DNA of 64,000 nt, from contig QCWE01000001.1 in assembly GCA_003149555.1 (NCBI GenBank), forward strand, positions 894,546 to 958,545, in the 5' to 3' direction. The notes beneath the pieces are model-generated. The model was not told where the DNA came from, searched no databases, and was given only the letters and a program-made list of their open reading frames with translations. Below, one piece after another: positions 16,630-26,980 of the stretch (its first letter is position 1; each line of letters begins with the position of its first letter). Position numbers and translations under genes: made by a program. The stretch comes from Candidatus Aquiluna sp. XM-24bin5. GTDB taxonomy: Bacteria; Actinomycetota; Actinomycetia; Actinomycetales; Microbacteriaceae.

Positions 16630-16815
16630 CTAGGGCTGTTCGCCCAAGGCGTTAGCGCGCTTGGCGCGCTCCTCAGCCTCAATTTCGCGATACGTGTCGC
16701 GCTCTTTCTGGTCGGCTCGGAGAATCGAGCGCATCATTACCCAGAACAACACCCCTACCAGCGCAGGCGGAATCAGAGAAATAAGCACATCAGATGCGAT
16801 TTCGAAAAAGCCCAT
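16630..16815 (-). CDS. small single-pass membrane protein
   Basis: 61 residues: one membrane segment (VLISLIPPALVGVLFWVMM) then a charged helix (ADQKERDTYREIEAEERAKRAN). Small proteins of this kind occur between lysS and clpC in Microbacteriaceae; function unknown. The start lies 3 bases after the lysS stop, so it is translated with lysS. Confidence 0.7.
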   Translation of the reverse strand: MGFFEIASDVLISLIPPALVGVLFWVMMRSILRADQKERDTYREIEAEERAKRANALGEQP

Positions 16816-16818
16816 GAG

Positions 16819-18297
16819 TTACTTAACCAGCGGGAACAAAATGGTTTCCCGAATGCCAAGGCCAGTTAGTGACATCAGCAGCCTGTCGATGCCCATGCCC
16901 ATGCCTCCCGAGGGTGGCATGCCAAACTCCAGGGCCTTCAAAAACTCCTCATCCAGCTTCATGGCCTCGGGGTCACCCTTGGCAGCCAACTCAGCCTGCT
17001 TCACAAAACGCTCACGCTGAACCACTGGGTCAACCAGTTCGGAGTAGCCGGTGGCCTGCTCGAATCCGTTGACGTAGAGATCCCACTTTTCAACAACTCC
17101 GGACACCTCTCGGTGGTCACGGGTCAGTGGTGAGGTGTCAACCGGGAAGTCCATGACAAAGGTTGGCTTGTCCAGAGTTGGCTTTACGAAGTGCTCCCAA
17201 AGCTCCTCAACATACTTTCCTGCCAGGGGATGCTCAATCTCAATCTCTACCTTGTCAGCTAGCTTTTTTAGGGTCGCGAGGTCAGTCTCTGGGGTTATCT
17301 CCTCACCGATTGCCTCAGAAAGTGAGCCGTAGAGCGAGATTCGCTGCCACTGACCGCCCAGGTCATTCACGCTGCCGTCTTCCAACTCAACCTCGTGGGT
17401 TCCAAAGACGTCCTTGGCGGCGTTCTGAATCAACTCCTGAGTTAGCTGGGCCATCGAGTTGTAATCGCCATAGGCCTCGTAGCTCTCCAGCATCGCAAAC
17501 TCAGGCGAGTGCGTGCGGTCAGCACCCTCGTTTCTGAAGTTGCGGTTGATCTCAAATACCCTCTCAAGCCCCCCAACAACTGCACGCTTCAAAAACAGCT
17601 CGGGGGCAATGCGCAAGAAAAGCTCGGTATCAAAGGCGTTTGAGTGAGTCTTGAACGGTCTTGCCGAGGCGCCTCCGTGCATGACCTGCAGCATCGGGGT
17701 CTCAATCTCGGTGAAGGCGTGAGAGGCAAAGGTGTTTCTCAGCGACTGCATGACCTGAGCCCTGATCTTCACAACATCGCGAGCTCGATCTCTGACTATG
17801 AGGTCGATGTAGCGGTGTCGAACCCGGAACTCTTCCTCGAGTTCGTTGTGAAGATTTGGCATTGGGCGCAGCGTCTTCGCTGCCATCTGCCACTCCTCGG
17901 CTAAAACGCTCAGCTCGCCTCGCTTTGAGGTAATCACCTCTCCGCGCACGAACACGTGGTCACCTAGGTCAACGAGTTCTTTCCAGCTATCCAGGCTTTC
18001 CTGGCCTACCTTGTCCAGAGAGATCATCGCCTGGATACGCTCTCCCGAGCCTGACTGCAGGGTCGCGAAGCAGAGTTTTCCGGTGTTGCGAAGGAACATA
18101 ATTCTGCCAGCCAGCGCCACCTCATCTCCGGTTGCGATGTCGGCCTCGAGATTTGGGTAGTGGGCCTTTGTTGCCTCGATGGTGTGGGTTATTGGCAGCG
18201 AGACAGGGTAGGCATCAGAGAGCTCGTTGAGCTTCTCGCGCTTCTGCATACGAAACGCGATCTGCTCGGGCAGGTCTGCCTCGTACTCTTCACTCAC
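16819..18297 (-). CDS. lysS: lysine--tRNA ligase, class II
   Basis: 492-residue class IIb synthetase. N-terminal OB fold ([19 protein letters not shown]), motif 1 near EIETPML, motif 2 [18 protein letters not shown], motif 3 [16 protein letters not shown] near the end. A longer frame opens at 18348, but GTG 18297 has GGTGG six bases upstream and sits just after the panC stop (18300), so it is chosen. Confidence 0.96.
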   Translation of the reverse strand: MSEEYEADLPEQIAFRMQKREKLNELSDAYPVSLPITHTIEATKAHYPNLEADIATGDEVALAGRIMFLRNTGKLCFATLQSGSGERIQAMISLDKVGQESLDSWKELVDLGDHVFVRGEVITSKRGELSVLAEEWQMAAKTLRPMPNLHNELEEEFRVRHRYIDLIVRDRARDVVKIRAQVMQSLRNTFASHAFTEIETPMLQVMHGGASARPFKTHSNAFDTELFLRIAPELFLKRAVVGGLERVFEINRNFRNEGADRTHSPEFAMLESYEAYGDYNSMAQLTQELIQNAAKDVFGTHEVELEDGSVNDLGGQWQRISLYGSLSEAIGEEITPETDLATLKKLADKVEIEIEHPLAGKYVEELWEHFVKPTLDKPTFVMDFPVDTSPLTRDHREVSGVVEKWDLYVNGFEQATGYSELVDPVVQRERFVKQAELAAKGDPEAMKLDEEFLKALEFGMPPSGGMGMGIDRLLMSLTGLGIRETILFPLVK

Positions 18298-18299
18298 TG

Positions 18300-19145
18300 C
18301 TAACCACCGATCAAAAGGTTGTCTATGAGTCTGACGTCTCCCACCCACGCGGCAACGATTAGCCTCGCTCCGCCAGATGGAATCCGCTCGACAATTTCAA
18401 AACTGTTCGAATCGACCAGCTCCAGATACTCAAGTCTAATCGCGGGGCTCAAGCTGGCCTTAGCTGCCTCAACAATCGCCGCTCGCTGCGTCCCAGCCTT
18501 TGAACCCTGAACCAAAGCACCATAAATCTCGTTTGCAAGCTCCAGCTCGACATCTGACAGTCTTGAATTTCTGCTCGATAGCGCGAGGCCAGTCTCTGAC
18601 CTAATGGTTGGGCAAACAACAATGCTCACCGGTTCCCTCTGGCCGCTGGCAACCTGATCCTCAACCATCTTCTTGACCAGCGCTGCCTGCTGAGCATCCT
18701 TCTCGCCAAAATAGGCTCTGTCCGGCTCAACCAAATCAAATAGACGGCTTACAACCTTGAGCATTCCGGCGAAGTGGCCCGGTCTGAATTCGCCCTCAAA
18801 CCTCTCCCCTAAGGACCCGGTATCGGGCTCCAGAAAGACCTGGTCCTTCGGAAACACTTCGCCCGCCGATGGGGCGAAGAGGACATCCACCGAGGCATCG
18901 GTCAGCAGCCGCGCATCAACTCCCAGAGTTCTTGGGTAGCTCTCGTAGTCGTCCTCCGAGGAAAACTGCAGGGGATTTACAAATATCGAGACAACGGTGA
19001 AGTTATCGTCTTTTTGGCTCTCGGCAATAAGTGACAGGTGACCCTTGTGAAGAGCTCCCATCGTCGGCACAAACCCAATCGACTTCTCACTCCTGACCTC
19101 GGCAAGAACCTCGTCTAGCTCTGCTGCGGTGTGAACAAGTCTCAT
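18300..19145 (-). CDS. panC: pantothenate synthetase (pantoate--beta-alanine ligase)
   Basis: ATP-dependent joining of pantoate and beta-alanine in coenzyme A synthesis. 281 residues with the HIGH-like motif in [20 protein letters not shown] near residue 55, and the KMSKS-like loop around [11 protein letters not shown]. The ATG overlaps the stop of the DUF2520 gene by 1 bp. No panB or panD is in the window. Confidence 0.96.
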   Translation of the reverse strand: MRLVHTAAELDEVLAEVRSEKSIGFVPTMGALHKGHLSLIAESQKDDNFTVVSIFVNPLQFSSEDDYESYPRTLGVDARLLTDASVDVLFAPSAGEVFPKDQVFLEPDTGSLGERFEGEFRPGHFAGMLKVVSRLFDLVEPDRAYFGEKDAQQAALVKKMVEDQVASGQREPVSIVVCPTIRSETGLALSSRNSRLSDVELELANEIYGALVQGSKAGTQRAAIVEAAKASLSPAIRLEYLELVDSNSFEIVERIPSGGARLIVAAWVGDVRLIDNLLIGG

Positions 19146-19834
19146 CAGGCTGCGTCCTCGGGATCAATCGGGGTTACCGGCTTTGCAAGGGAATCGTCAA
19201 CCGCGCTCCGAACCACAGGGGCGATTAGCTTCGCAGGCTCCATGACCTCGGCCTCGGCGAGAATCCCCATCGCCTGCTGCACGACCAGTGAGGAAAAGCC
19301 AGAGGCGACCTCAAACGCCTCTGCGTAAGCGTCGCGCTGCTCCTCGCTGAGCTCAAAAGGTTCCGCCCCGAGCTCAATTACGAGCGCCTGCGCAATGGGC
19401 CTATAGGTCTCTGGGGTGGTGACAACCATGGTGGCATTTTGCATCACGGCTAGGTCCATCGAGGTGCCCGTGAAGTGCATTAGCGGATGCATGGCAACGG
19501 GTATTGCCCCATACCTACCGGCATCCGCAAGCAAGCCGTAACCGCGATGCGGGGATAGATGAACCACGATCTTTCTAGGTCCAAACAGCCCAAGGTCTGC
19601 CAGTCCGGCACAGCTCAGTTCAATGTCGGCATAGGGGACTGCCAAGACCAGCAGCTCGGCGTCTTCTGCAACTGCGGCCATTGGGGCAATTGGGATCTCA
19701 GGCAGCAATGCCTCCACGCGCTCGATGGCCTCCGGGGATTCGACATGAACACCAATAACTTCGTGCCCCGCACCTGCCCATGCTTTGGCGAGGACAGGGC
19801 CGGCAGGCTCGTCACCAATGATCCCTATCTTCAC
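19145..19834 (-). CDS. Rossmann-like / DUF2520 oxidoreductase, candidate ketopantoate reductase
   Basis: 229 residues: a divergent Rossmann fold at the start (KIGIIGDEPAGPVLAKAW), LLVLAVPYADI, a MHPLMHFTG segment in the middle, and a helical C-terminal DUF2520 domain. Proteins of this architecture lie next to panC in many actinobacteria. By context, and by likeness to the PanG type of alternative ketopantoate reductase, it may make pantoate; this is inference. GTG start overlapping DUF3180 by 4 bp. Confidence 0.75.
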   Translation of the reverse strand: MKIGIIGDEPAGPVLAKAWAGAGHEVIGVHVESPEAIERVEALLPEIPIAPMAAVAEDAELLVLAVPYADIELSCAGLADLGLFGPRKIVVHLSPHRGYGLLADAGRYGAIPVAMHPLMHFTGTSMDLAVMQNATMVVTTPETYRPIAQALVIELGAEPFELSEEQRDAYAEAFEVASGFSSLVVQQAMGILAEAEVMEPAKLIAPVVRSAVDDSLAKPVTPIDPEDAA

Positions 19835-20304
19835 TCCGCCTCCTCGTTGGGTCCGCGTGGGGCGCGGCAGTTGTATTCTCCCGCTAGCCCACCACCGAGC
19901 ATGACCAGCGAGCCGATGGCCCCAAAAACCGTTGGAGTGGTGAGGCCAGTGGGCGCGACGCTGAAGCTAACCAACCAAACAAGACCGCCAAGGTACCAGC
20001 CCGCAAAGAGCGCCCCAGTCAGAGCGATTGCTCTCGAAATAATCAAGGCTCGAAAAGCAAAGAACGGGTTGGGACGAGAGGGCCTTGGGCCCGTCTCCCA
20101 CTTTTCCAGCTTTTTGCGATATCGATAAATGGGCCATGTCGCGAGGTAAATGGCTATTCCGATGAGCGGAAACATCAGGATCATGGACCAGGGACTAAGC
20201 GGAAAACTGTAGCCAAGGCCTGTCGCTAGCTGAGCGGAGCTGAGCCCCAGCACGGCACCTGCCGCCAGAAAACTCGCGAGCCCAGCTGGCTGTATCGGGC
20301 GCAC
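19831..20304 (-). CDS. DUF3180 domain-containing membrane protein
   Basis: 157-residue membrane protein with four hydrophobic segments, a basic loop (YRYRKKLEKWETG) and the family's FFAFRALIISRAIALTGALFAG region. DUF3180 proteins are found just after folK in actinobacteria; function unknown. GTG start shares one base with the folK stop. Confidence 0.85.
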   Translation of the reverse strand: MRPIQPAGLASFLAAGAVLGLSSAQLATGLGYSFPLSPWSMILMFPLIGIAIYLATWPIYRYRKKLEKWETGPRPSRPNPFFAFRALIISRAIALTGALFAGWYLGGLVWLVSFSVAPTGLTTPTVFGAIGSLVMLGGGLAGEYNCRAPRGPNEEAE

Positions 20305-20789
20305 TACTGCTTCACCACCTTGCCACTTAGCTCTTGGACTAGACCTGCAACCTTGCCCCTGCCGGGAATGACCGCATCAGGATCAATCTCAAGCCATGGA
20401 ATAAGCACAAATGCCCTTTCAAATGCTCTCGGGTGGGGAACCACGAGCTTCTTAGTCTCGATGAGCTCTGAGCCAAAACTAATGATGTCGAGATCGAGAG
20501 TTCTGGGTGCCCAGCGGGCAAGCCTTACCCTGCCAAAGTCATTTTCGATATCCCGGGTGAGCTTGTGAAGCTTGGAGGCTTTCATAGAGGTCTCGAAGAT
20601 ACCCACCGCGTTTAGATACTGCGGCTGACTTTCGTCTTCACCATCGGCTGTGATTGCGACCGACTCATACATAGAAGAGAGTGCCACCAGGTCAACTTTC
20701 TTCTGCTCTGCAAGTTTCTTGGCGGCGGCCCTGATCGTCTGTTCTCGATCTCCAAGGTTGCTGCCAAAGGCAATGACTGCTTTAGTCAC
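20304..20789 (-). CDS. folK: 6-hydroxymethyl-dihydropterin pyrophosphokinase
   Basis: Transfers pyrophosphate from ATP to hydroxymethyl-dihydropterin in folate synthesis. 161 residues with FGSNLGDRE at the start, RWAPRTLDLDIISFG (HPPK signature) and PHPRAFERAFVLIPW. The frame opens at GTG 20807, but GTG 20789 has GGAG six bases upstream and overlaps folB by only 8 bp, so it is preferred. Confidence 0.95.
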   Translation of the reverse strand: MTKAVIAFGSNLGDREQTIRAAAKKLAEQKKVDLVALSSMYESVAITADGEDESQPQYLNAVGIFETSMKASKLHKLTRDIENDFGRVRLARWAPRTLDLDIISFGSELIETKKLVVPHPRAFERAFVLIPWLEIDPDAVIPGRGKVAGLVQELSGKVVKQ

Positions 20790-21141
20790 CCCTGGCTCCG
20801 GAGACACTCACCGAGACATCGGCAAAGGTTTGGCTAAGGGGCGCATTTGGCTTGTGAACCGTGATCGTCGCACGCAGAATTCGCGAGTCGATACTTAGCA
20901 CCGCACTGAGACAGTTCTGGGCCAAAGTCTCAATGAGGTCAAAGCGCTGCTTTGTCGCAACTTTCTCAATCTCATCGGCTACAAGCGCATAAGACACTGT
21001 CGAGTCGATGCTGTCATCGCCTCCTGCATCAACGTCGAGATGGCAATCGATTAGAAACTCTTGGCCGAAGTCCTTTTCGTGCTGCTGGACGCCGTGGTAG
21101 CCAAAAAACTTGAGGGAGTCGAGGCGGATCTTGTAGATCAT
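20782..21141 (-). CDS. folB: dihydroneopterin aldolase
   Basis: Cleaves dihydroneopterin to hydroxymethyl-dihydropterin and glycolaldehyde. 119 residues, normal length, with FFGYHGVQQHEKDFGQEF at the start, catalytic-site Tyr in VSYALVADEIE, and a C-terminal KPNAPL motif. The ATG overlaps folP by 4 bp. Confidence 0.95.
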   Translation of the reverse strand: MIYKIRLDSLKFFGYHGVQQHEKDFGQEFLIDCHLDVDAGGDDSIDSTVSYALVADEIEKVATKQRFDLIETLAQNCLSAVLSIDSRILRATITVHKPNAPLSQTFADVSVSVSGARGD

Positions 21142-21971
21142 TTCTCCTGAGCCTCCTTTAGCGCTGCTACCACGCTAATGGCATCAACGGTGTTACTGAC
21201 GTTGTGGACCCTGATACCCCAAAGCTTCCGCTGCAATAGCAGGGCTGTGAGGACTGCAGTCGCAACATCCCTACGGCCCACATCAACCCCCTGAGGGTTT
21301 TCGCTGTCTAGCGCATGGGCGATAAACCGCTTCCGCGAAGCTCCGACCAAGATTGGAAGCTCGAGGTTTTCAAGCTCATCGAGCCTGGCAACAAGGTCCC
21401 AGTTCTGCCGCATGTCCTTAGCGAACCCCAGCCCAGGGTCCACAACAATGCGGTCCCTTGAAATACCAGCGGCCACCGCCATCGAAACCTGCTCGGCAAG
21501 CTCGGCCACCACCTCCCGCGCAACGTCCGAGTAGGTTGCAAGCGAGTCCATGATGTCGCTGTGGCCGCGCCAGTGCCCCAGCACGTACTTGCACTCGCTG
21601 TCCGCGATTGCAGTGAAAAGCTCTGGGTCCGCAAGCCCGCCCGAGACGTCATTGACGATATCTGCGCCTGCTGCGATGGCTTTGGCTGCGGTGTCGGCGT
21701 TCATTGTGTCGATGGAAACCTGGACTTCCAGCTCATCTTTGATCGCTCGGATTATCGGAATGACTCGCTGCTGCTCCTCATCGAGGCTGACCCGCATGCT
21801 CCCTGGCCTCGTCGACTCACCACCGATGTCGATGATCTGTGCTCCCTGGGATGCCATCTCTCGGGCGTGATTAAGCGCAGAATCAAACTCCAGGAACTGA
21901 CCGCCGTCACTGAAAGAGTCGGGAGTTACGTTCAGGACCCCCATGACAAGGGGCCGGTGCCAGCTAGTCAT
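21138..21971 (-). CDS. folP: dihydropteroate synthase
   Basis: Condenses dihydropterin pyrophosphate with p-aminobenzoate; the sulfonamide target. 277-residue TIM barrel: [15 protein letters not shown] near residue 11, [10 protein letters not shown] near residue 46, NDVSGG near 104 and DPGLGFAKD near 180. Its end overlaps folB by 4 bp and its start overlaps folE by 8 bp. Confidence 0.96.
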   Translation of the reverse strand: MTSWHRPLVMGVLNVTPDSFSDGGQFLEFDSALNHAREMASQGAQIIDIGGESTRPGSMRVSLDEEQQRVIPIIRAIKDELEVQVSIDTMNADTAAKAIAAGADIVNDVSGGLADPELFTAIADSECKYVLGHWRGHSDIMDSLATYSDVAREVVAELAEQVSMAVAAGISRDRIVVDPGLGFAKDMRQNWDLVARLDELENLELPILVGASRKRFIAHALDSENPQGVDVGRRDVATAVLTALLLQRKLWGIRVHNVSNTVDAISVVAALKEAQEK

Positions 21972-22524
21972 TGCCCTTTGAGATCAGGCCCATGATTTCG
22001 GCTCTCATGACCGGGTCGGTGTATTGACCCCTGGAGGCCATGGTCACTGTGTTTACCTCTGGCTGTCGTGCACCTCTAGAGGCTACGCACTGGTGCCTTG
22101 CCTCAATCACAACAACCACACCCAGGGCACCTAGCCCCTCCTCAATTGCATCTGCAATCTGGGACGTGAGGTTCTCCTGAAGTTGAAGCCTGGAGGCGAG
22201 TATCTCCACGACGTTGGCAAGCCTGCCCAGGCCCGCCACCTTTTCAGAGGGCAGATAGGCAATGTGGGCAACGCCCGTGAAAGGCAAAAGGTGATGCTCG
22301 CAAATAGAAACCAGCTCGATGTCCTTGAGAAGGACGGCCTCTGGACTCTCTGCAATAAAAGTCTCGCTCAGGGCGCTCAGCGGATCCTTGCCAATGCCGC
22401 TGAAAAAAGACTCGTAAGCATCCGCAACCTTCTGCGGAGTCTGGGCTAGCTCAGGGCGAGCGGGGTCCTCTCCGATTGCCTCGAGGATTTCCAGGACAGC
22501 CTTACGAATCCGATCCGGCTGCAT
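21964..22524 (-). CDS. folE: GTP cyclohydrolase I
   Basis: First step of folate synthesis, GTP to dihydroneopterin triphosphate. 186 residues with zinc ligands visible in [12 protein letters not shown] (Cys and His) and the second Cys in [12 protein letters not shown], plus [17 protein letters not shown]. The start lies within the 3' end of ftsH (23-bp overlap). Confidence 0.96.
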   Translation of the reverse strand: MQPDRIRKAVLEILEAIGEDPARPELAQTPQKVADAYESFFSGIGKDPLSALSETFIAESPEAVLLKDIELVSICEHHLLPFTGVAHIAYLPSEKVAGLGRLANVVEILASRLQLQENLTSQIADAIEEGLGALGVVVVIEARHQCVASRGARQPEVNTVTMASRGQYTDPVMRAEIMGLISKGND

Positions 22525-24505
22525 CTTTGGTCTTCTTGGTTCGTCGGGCCGGAGCCTTTTTTAGCTCCTTGACCTTGCGCTCTGGAACGGCAATCGGTCC
22601 TTTGGTGGAGACGGGACGCTTAGTTGATGATCTCCAAGTCGTCCGCTTGGGGAGCTTCTTTACAGGCTTGAAGATTGCTGCAATCTCGTCCTGGTTCAAA
22701 GTCTCTTTCTCCAAGAGCTCTTTTGCCAGCTTGTCTAGCACAGCTCGGTTTGTGGTGAGGGCCTTGTGGGCCTCGTCCATTGCGGTCTCGAGAATGACCT
22801 TCACCTCGGCATCAACCTGCTGCGCCATCTCGTCAGAAAAGTCGCGATGGGTTGCAAGCTCCCGGCCCAAAAACGGCTCTGCATTTCCACTGCCTAGAGA
22901 AATTGCTCCAATCTTTGAGCTCATTCCGTACTTAGTGACCATGGTTCTTGCGATGTTGGTTGCCTTTTCAAAGTCGTTTGAGGCTCCGGTGGTTGGGTCC
23001 TTGAAAACGATCTCTTCAGCAATGCGGCCACCCATCGCATAGGCGATCTGGTCAAGCAGCTGATTACGACTGATTGAATACCTGTCCTCCATTGGCATGA
23101 CCATGGTGTAACCCAGGGCCCTGCCTCTCGGGAGAATCGTGATCTTGGTAACAGGATCTGAGTAGTTCGCAGCACCTGCCACTAGTGCGTGGCCGGCCTC
23201 GTGATAAGCGGTAACAAGGCGCTCGTGGTCTTTCATGACAGCACTCTTACGCTGCGGTCCGCCAATGACCCTGTCGATGGCCTCGTCCAGGATTTCGTCA
23301 CCTATGTCCTTGCGATTGAGCCTCGCTGCCAAGAGAGCGGCTTCATTTAGGACGTTCGCAAGATCTGCTCCGGTGAACCCGGGAGTCCGCCTAGCAACGA
23401 GCGCAAGGTCAACCTTCTTTGAAATCGGCTTGTTCTTTGAGTGAACCCTGAGAATCTGCTCACGTCCCTTTAGGTCGGGCGCACTCACGCCAACCTGGCG
23501 GTCGAACCTTCCTGGTCTCAAAAGTGCTGGGTCCAACACATCCGGACGGTTGGTCGCCGCAATCAGGATCACGTTGGTTGAGGTGTCGAAACCGTCCATC
23601 TCAACAAGAAGCTGGTTTAGGGTCTGTTCGCGTTCGTCGTTTCCGCCGCCAATACCGGTGCCGCGGTGCCGGCCGACGGCATCGATCTCGTCCACAAAAA
23701 TAATTGCGGGAGCGGCCTGCTTAGCCTGCTCAAACAGGTCCCTAACTCTCGAGGCACCAACACCAACGAACATCTCGACAAAGTCTGAACCTGAGATTGA
23801 GAAGAAGGGGACTCCGGCCTCGCCAGCTACAGCCTTTGCGATGAGGGTCTTACCGGTTCCCGGAGGGCCATAGAGCAAGACGCCGTGAGGAATCTTTGCA
23901 CCCATCTCTTCAAACTTCTTTGGGTTCTTCAAAAACTCTTTGAGCTCGTTGAGCTCTTCGTGTGCCTCCTCAATACCGGCAACATCGTCAAAGGTGACCT
24001 TGGACATCTCCTTGCTCACGAGCTTCGCCTTGGACTTGCCAAACTGCATTACCCCTCTGCCGCCACCGGCCATCGAGCTCATCAAGAACCAGAACAGAGC
24101 CAAGATGATGATGAATGGCAATAGCGAACCAAGGAGCGCAAGAATCCAAGGAGTAGAGGGGACCTCGTCTGACCAGCCCTCAGAGATCTGAGCAGAAGCA
24201 ACCGTCTCAGCCACCACCTCAGCGCGGCCGGAGACAAAATAGAACTGAACCTTGTCGCCAAACTCGGCGTCTGGGTTTCTAAGCACCACATCGACCCGCT
24301 GGTCGCCGTCAAAGATAGTTACTTTCTCGGCGGAGCCGGAGCGAATCATCTCAAGCCCGACCTGGGTGTCAACCTTGGTGTACTGCTCGGTGTTCATGAG
24401 GCTGGTGCCGATGAAGACGACGCTGAGCGCGATGGCAATCCAGAGCCAGGGTCCCTTCAGGAACTTCTTAAGCCTGCTCTGCGGATCTGCCTTCTTCTCT
24501 GCCAT
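22502..24505 (-). CDS. ftsH: ATP-dependent zinc metalloprotease FtsH
   Basis: Membrane AAA+ protease for quality control. 667 residues: two membrane segments (near 18-35 and 112-133) around a small extracytoplasmic domain, Walker A GPPGTGKT, Walker B IIFVDEID, the SRH arginines (RPGRFDRQ), and the zinc site HEAGH. A basic C-terminal tail follows ([17 protein letters not shown]). ATG 24505 (AAAGG six bases upstream) is preferred to the adjoining TTG 24508. Confidence 0.97.
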   Translation of the reverse strand: MAEKKADPQSRLKKFLKGPWLWIAIALSVVFIGTSLMNTEQYTKVDTQVGLEMIRSGSAEKVTIFDGDQRVDVVLRNPDAEFGDKVQFYFVSGRAEVVAETVASAQISEGWSDEVPSTPWILALLGSLLPFIIILALFWFLMSSMAGGGRGVMQFGKSKAKLVSKEMSKVTFDDVAGIEEAHEELNELKEFLKNPKKFEEMGAKIPHGVLLYGPPGTGKTLIAKAVAGEAGVPFFSISGSDFVEMFVGVGASRVRDLFEQAKQAAPAIIFVDEIDAVGRHRGTGIGGGNDEREQTLNQLLVEMDGFDTSTNVILIAATNRPDVLDPALLRPGRFDRQVGVSAPDLKGREQILRVHSKNKPISKKVDLALVARRTPGFTGADLANVLNEAALLAARLNRKDIGDEILDEAIDRVIGGPQRKSAVMKDHERLVTAYHEAGHALVAGAANYSDPVTKITILPRGRALGYTMVMPMEDRYSISRNQLLDQIAYAMGGRIAEEIVFKDPTTGASNDFEKATNIARTMVTKYGMSSKIGAISLGSGNAEPFLGRELATHRDFSDEMAQQVDAEVKVILETAMDEAHKALTTNRAVLDKLAKELLEKETLNQDEIAAIFKPVKKLPKRTTWRSSTKRPVSTKGPIAVPERKVKELKKAPARRTKKTKDAAGSDS

Positions 24506-24514
24506 CAAAAACCT

Positions 24515-25060
24515 TTACTCATAAACCGAAGGCGAAAGAATTCCAACGCCGTCCAGTGACCGGTAGTCCTCGTTGAAGTCCAGCCCGTAACCAACAACAA
24601 AAGCATTTGGGATATCAAATCCCACCCATCGGACAGCTATTTTCACCTTCGCAGCTTCGGGCTTCCTGAGAAGGGTCACAATCTCGACAGACGCAGCACC
24701 TCTTGCCTTGAGATTAGAGGTGAGCCAGGAGAGGGTTAGGCCGGAGTCAATGATGTCCTCCACTATCAATACGTGGCGGTCTTTGATATCGACGTCGAGG
24801 TCCTTGAGGATTCGCACAACACCAGAGGAAACAGTGCCAGAGCCATAGGAAGAAACCGCCATCCAGTCCTGCTGAACTGGGATCGAGAGTGCCCTTGAAA
24901 TGTCTGCCATGAAGGGTACGGCTCCCTTGAGGACGCCAAGCAGTAAAACTTCTTTATCTCCGTAGAATTCGGAGATCTCCGTTGCTAGCTCTTGGACTCT
25001 CGTTTGAATCTGGTCAGCGGTGACCAGCACCTCTTGAATATCTGGGTGATTTAGCTGCAC
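24515..25060 (-). CDS. hpt: hypoxanthine phosphoribosyltransferase
   Basis: Purine salvage: hypoxanthine or guanine plus PRPP to IMP or GMP. 181 residues with the PRPP-binding motif VLIVEDIIDSGLTLSWL near residue 98, LLGVLKGAVPFMADI near 40 and WVGFDIPNAFVVGYGLDFNE near 145. GTG start with GGGAG seven bases upstream, 15 bp after tilS. Confidence 0.96.
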   Translation of the reverse strand: MQLNHPDIQEVLVTADQIQTRVQELATEISEFYGDKEVLLLGVLKGAVPFMADISRALSIPVQQDWMAVSSYGSGTVSSGVVRILKDLDVDIKDRHVLIVEDIIDSGLTLSWLTSNLKARGAASVEIVTLLRKPEAAKVKIAVRWVGFDIPNAFVVGYGLDFNEDYRSLDGVGILSPSVYE

Positions 25061-25075
25061 TTGCAGGCTCCCGGG

Positions 25076-26059
25076 CTACTTGGCTTTTACTAGAAGGCGG
25101 TCGTTTACCCGCTCTACTGTAATGCCAGAAAGGTCCAGCTTTTTCTGTCCGTGCCAATTGGTAACTAGCTGCTCTGCCTCCAGCACCTGGCTCCTCGAGA
25201 TCGAACTTCCAGAGATCTTCTGCATGTGAAGCTGCAGGACTTTTCTTCGAAGCGCTGGGTGAAGGTCCGCGACGGGCTTCACCTCAAGACCTGATTCAAA
25301 GTCGTTGCTATCTAGAAACCACCTCGCTTCAAGGGTTAGGTAGTCCTCAGCCTCGTAGGCAAGATCGGCAGTCCTTGCGAGCGCCGATTGAAAGCCAACC
25401 CCAAGGGTTTCCTCTAACCTCTCGGCGAGTTTGCGAACTCTTACTCGCAGGAATGACTCATCCTGATTGTGGGGGTCGTCCCAAAACTCAACGCTTTGGT
25501 CTTCGCAGGACTTTCGAAGCGTCGCCCTCGAGAGGCCAAGAAACGGCCTGGCCAGTCTGCGATCGTCGTCTATGACTGGCATGCCGCTGATAGAGCGCAG
25601 CCCGGAACCTCTGGCGAGGCCCATTAAGACCGTCTCGGCCTGATCATCCTCGTTATGGCCGAGGAGTACGAAGTCTGACGACGTTTCCACTCTTGCCGAC
25701 TCTAAAGCGGCGTATCTTGCATCCCTCGCGGCAGCCTCTAAGCCCTCTCCGAAGACTTTTACCTCCACGCGGCTGACAATCACTGGCTCAAGCCCGAGTT
25801 CTCTGCAGCGGCTAGCCGCCTGCGCTGCTATCTCAGCTGAGTTCTCCTGGAGCCCATGATCCACAATCACTGCCCCCACCTTCAGTCCAGCCCGTGGTAG
25901 CTCAAAAGCGCAGGCTGCTGCGAGGGCCATCGAGTCTGGCCCTCCGGAGCAGGCGACCAGTAGCAATGAACCCTGTTTTGGCTTTAGCTTCGCAACTAGC
26001 TCGCGAACTGCCCGCCGAGCATCTGCCATGGCGGGCGTGAGGCGAGGTCTAACTGGCAT
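25076..26059 (-). CDS. tilS: tRNA(Ile)-lysidine synthase
   Basis: Modifies C34 of tRNA-Ile(CAU) to lysidine. N-terminal PP-loop ATPase with SGGPDSMAL near residue 40 (of 327), GHNEDDQAETVLM, and a shorter C-terminal region. The frame opens at a TTG (26089), but ATG 26059, giving MPVRPRLTPAMAD, is preferred because it has GGAG upstream and does not run into the ppa promoter region. Divergent from ppa; first gene of the hpt-ftsH-fol run. Confidence 0.93.
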   Translation of the reverse strand: MPVRPRLTPAMADARRAVRELVAKLKPKQGSLLLVACSGGPDSMALAAACAFELPRAGLKVGAVIVDHGLQENSAEIAAQAASRCRELGLEPVIVSRVEVKVFGEGLEAAARDARYAALESARVETSSDFVLLGHNEDDQAETVLMGLARGSGLRSISGMPVIDDDRRLARPFLGLSRATLRKSCEDQSVEFWDDPHNQDESFLRVRVRKLAERLEETLGVGFQSALARTADLAYEAEDYLTLEARWFLDSNDFESGLEVKPVADLHPALRRKVLQLHMQKISGSSISRSQVLEAEQLVTNWHGQKKLDLSGITVERVNDRLLVKAK

Positions 26060-26108
26060 TGGCTCCGATTCGATAATGTTTACACTCAAAGCCTATTTAG
26101 GAGAAGCG

Positions 26109-26588
26109 GTGTCATACGAAGTAGTTATTGAGATTCCTCGCGGCAGTAGAAACAAATACGAGGTTGACCACGAGACCGGCAAGGTCTGGCTAGACAGGGT
26201 GCTCTTCACCCCCTTTGTCTACCCAATCGACTACGGAGCATTCGAAAACACCCTCGGCGGTGATGGTGACCCGCTCGACGCTCTTGTCATTTTGGAATAC
26301 CCGGTATACCCAGGAGTCCACATGAATGTCCGTCCGGTTGGCATGCTCCTAATGGAGGACGACGGAGGTCAGGACGAGAAGCTACTTTGCGTTCTTGACA
26401 AGGACCCCAGGTTTGCTCACATCCAAGATATCCAGGATGTTCCGCAGCAAACCAAGAATGAGATTGAGCACTTCTTCGAGCACTACAAGGACCTAGAGCC
26501 AGGTAAGTGGGTAAAGCTTGGCGGCTGGCATAACAAAGCAGCTGCCGAAAAGGTTCTTGCCGACGGATACGCGAACTACAAGGGCTAA
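26109..26588 (+). CDS. ppa: inorganic pyrophosphatase
   Basis: Family I soluble pyrophosphatase, driving PPi-releasing reactions. 159 residues with YEVDHETGKV, the metal-binding signature GDGDPLDALV near residue 58, and KWVKLGGWHNK near the end. A frame is open from 26028, but GTG 26109 has AGGAG five bases upstream and starts the conserved VSYEVVIEIPRGS, so it is used. A GATAAT-like -10 lies near 26073-26078. Confidence 0.96.
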   Translation: MSYEVVIEIPRGSRNKYEVDHETGKVWLDRVLFTPFVYPIDYGAFENTLGGDGDPLDALVILEYPVYPGVHMNVRPVGMLLMEDDGGQDEKLLCVLDKDPRFAHIQDIQDVPQQTKNEIEHFFEHYKDLEPGKWVKLGGWHNKAAAEKVLADGYANYKG

Positions 26589-26590
26589 AG

Positions 26591-26980
26591 ATGCAAACGC
26601 CTGACACCTCTTCAATCGATGTTGGTTTGATTTCAAAGCTCAACGACTACTTTGAGGTGATTCACGCTCAGGATCTCGAGCTGTTCGATCAGGTCTTCCA
26701 CGAGCGCTGCACGCTCTATTCGGCCCAGGGCAATGAGCTTGTGCTGCGCCCATTTGACGTCTACCGGGACCAGGTGGCAAACCGACAATCTCCCAAAGAG
26801 CTGGGCAACCCCAGAGACGATCAGATTCTTGAGATTGATCAGATTTCGGACACCATGGCATGGGCCAAGGTCCAGCTACAGATGTTCGGTGGCATCATGC
26901 AGGACTACCTGAACTTCGTGAAGGTCGATGGTGAGTGGTGGATTATCGCGAAGCTCTATGAAAAGGTCGGCGAATACTAA
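26591..26980 (+). CDS. nuclear transport factor 2-like protein (lumazine-binding-like)
   Basis: 129-residue NTF2-fold protein with an N-terminal helix (LISKLNDYFEVIHAQDLELFDQVF), and the strand pattern AWAKVQLQMF, DYLNFVKVDGEWWIIAKLY typical of the putative lumazine-binding/SnoaL-like group. No catalytic role can be assigned. It starts 3 bases after ppa and so is cotranscribed with it; converges on the NlpC/P60 gene with a 4-bp overlap. Confidence 0.8.
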   Translation: MQTPDTSSIDVGLISKLNDYFEVIHAQDLELFDQVFHERCTLYSAQGNELVLRPFDVYRDQVANRQSPKELGNPRDDQILEIDQISDTMAWAKVQLQMFGGIMQDYLNFVKVDGEWWIIAKLYEKVGEY

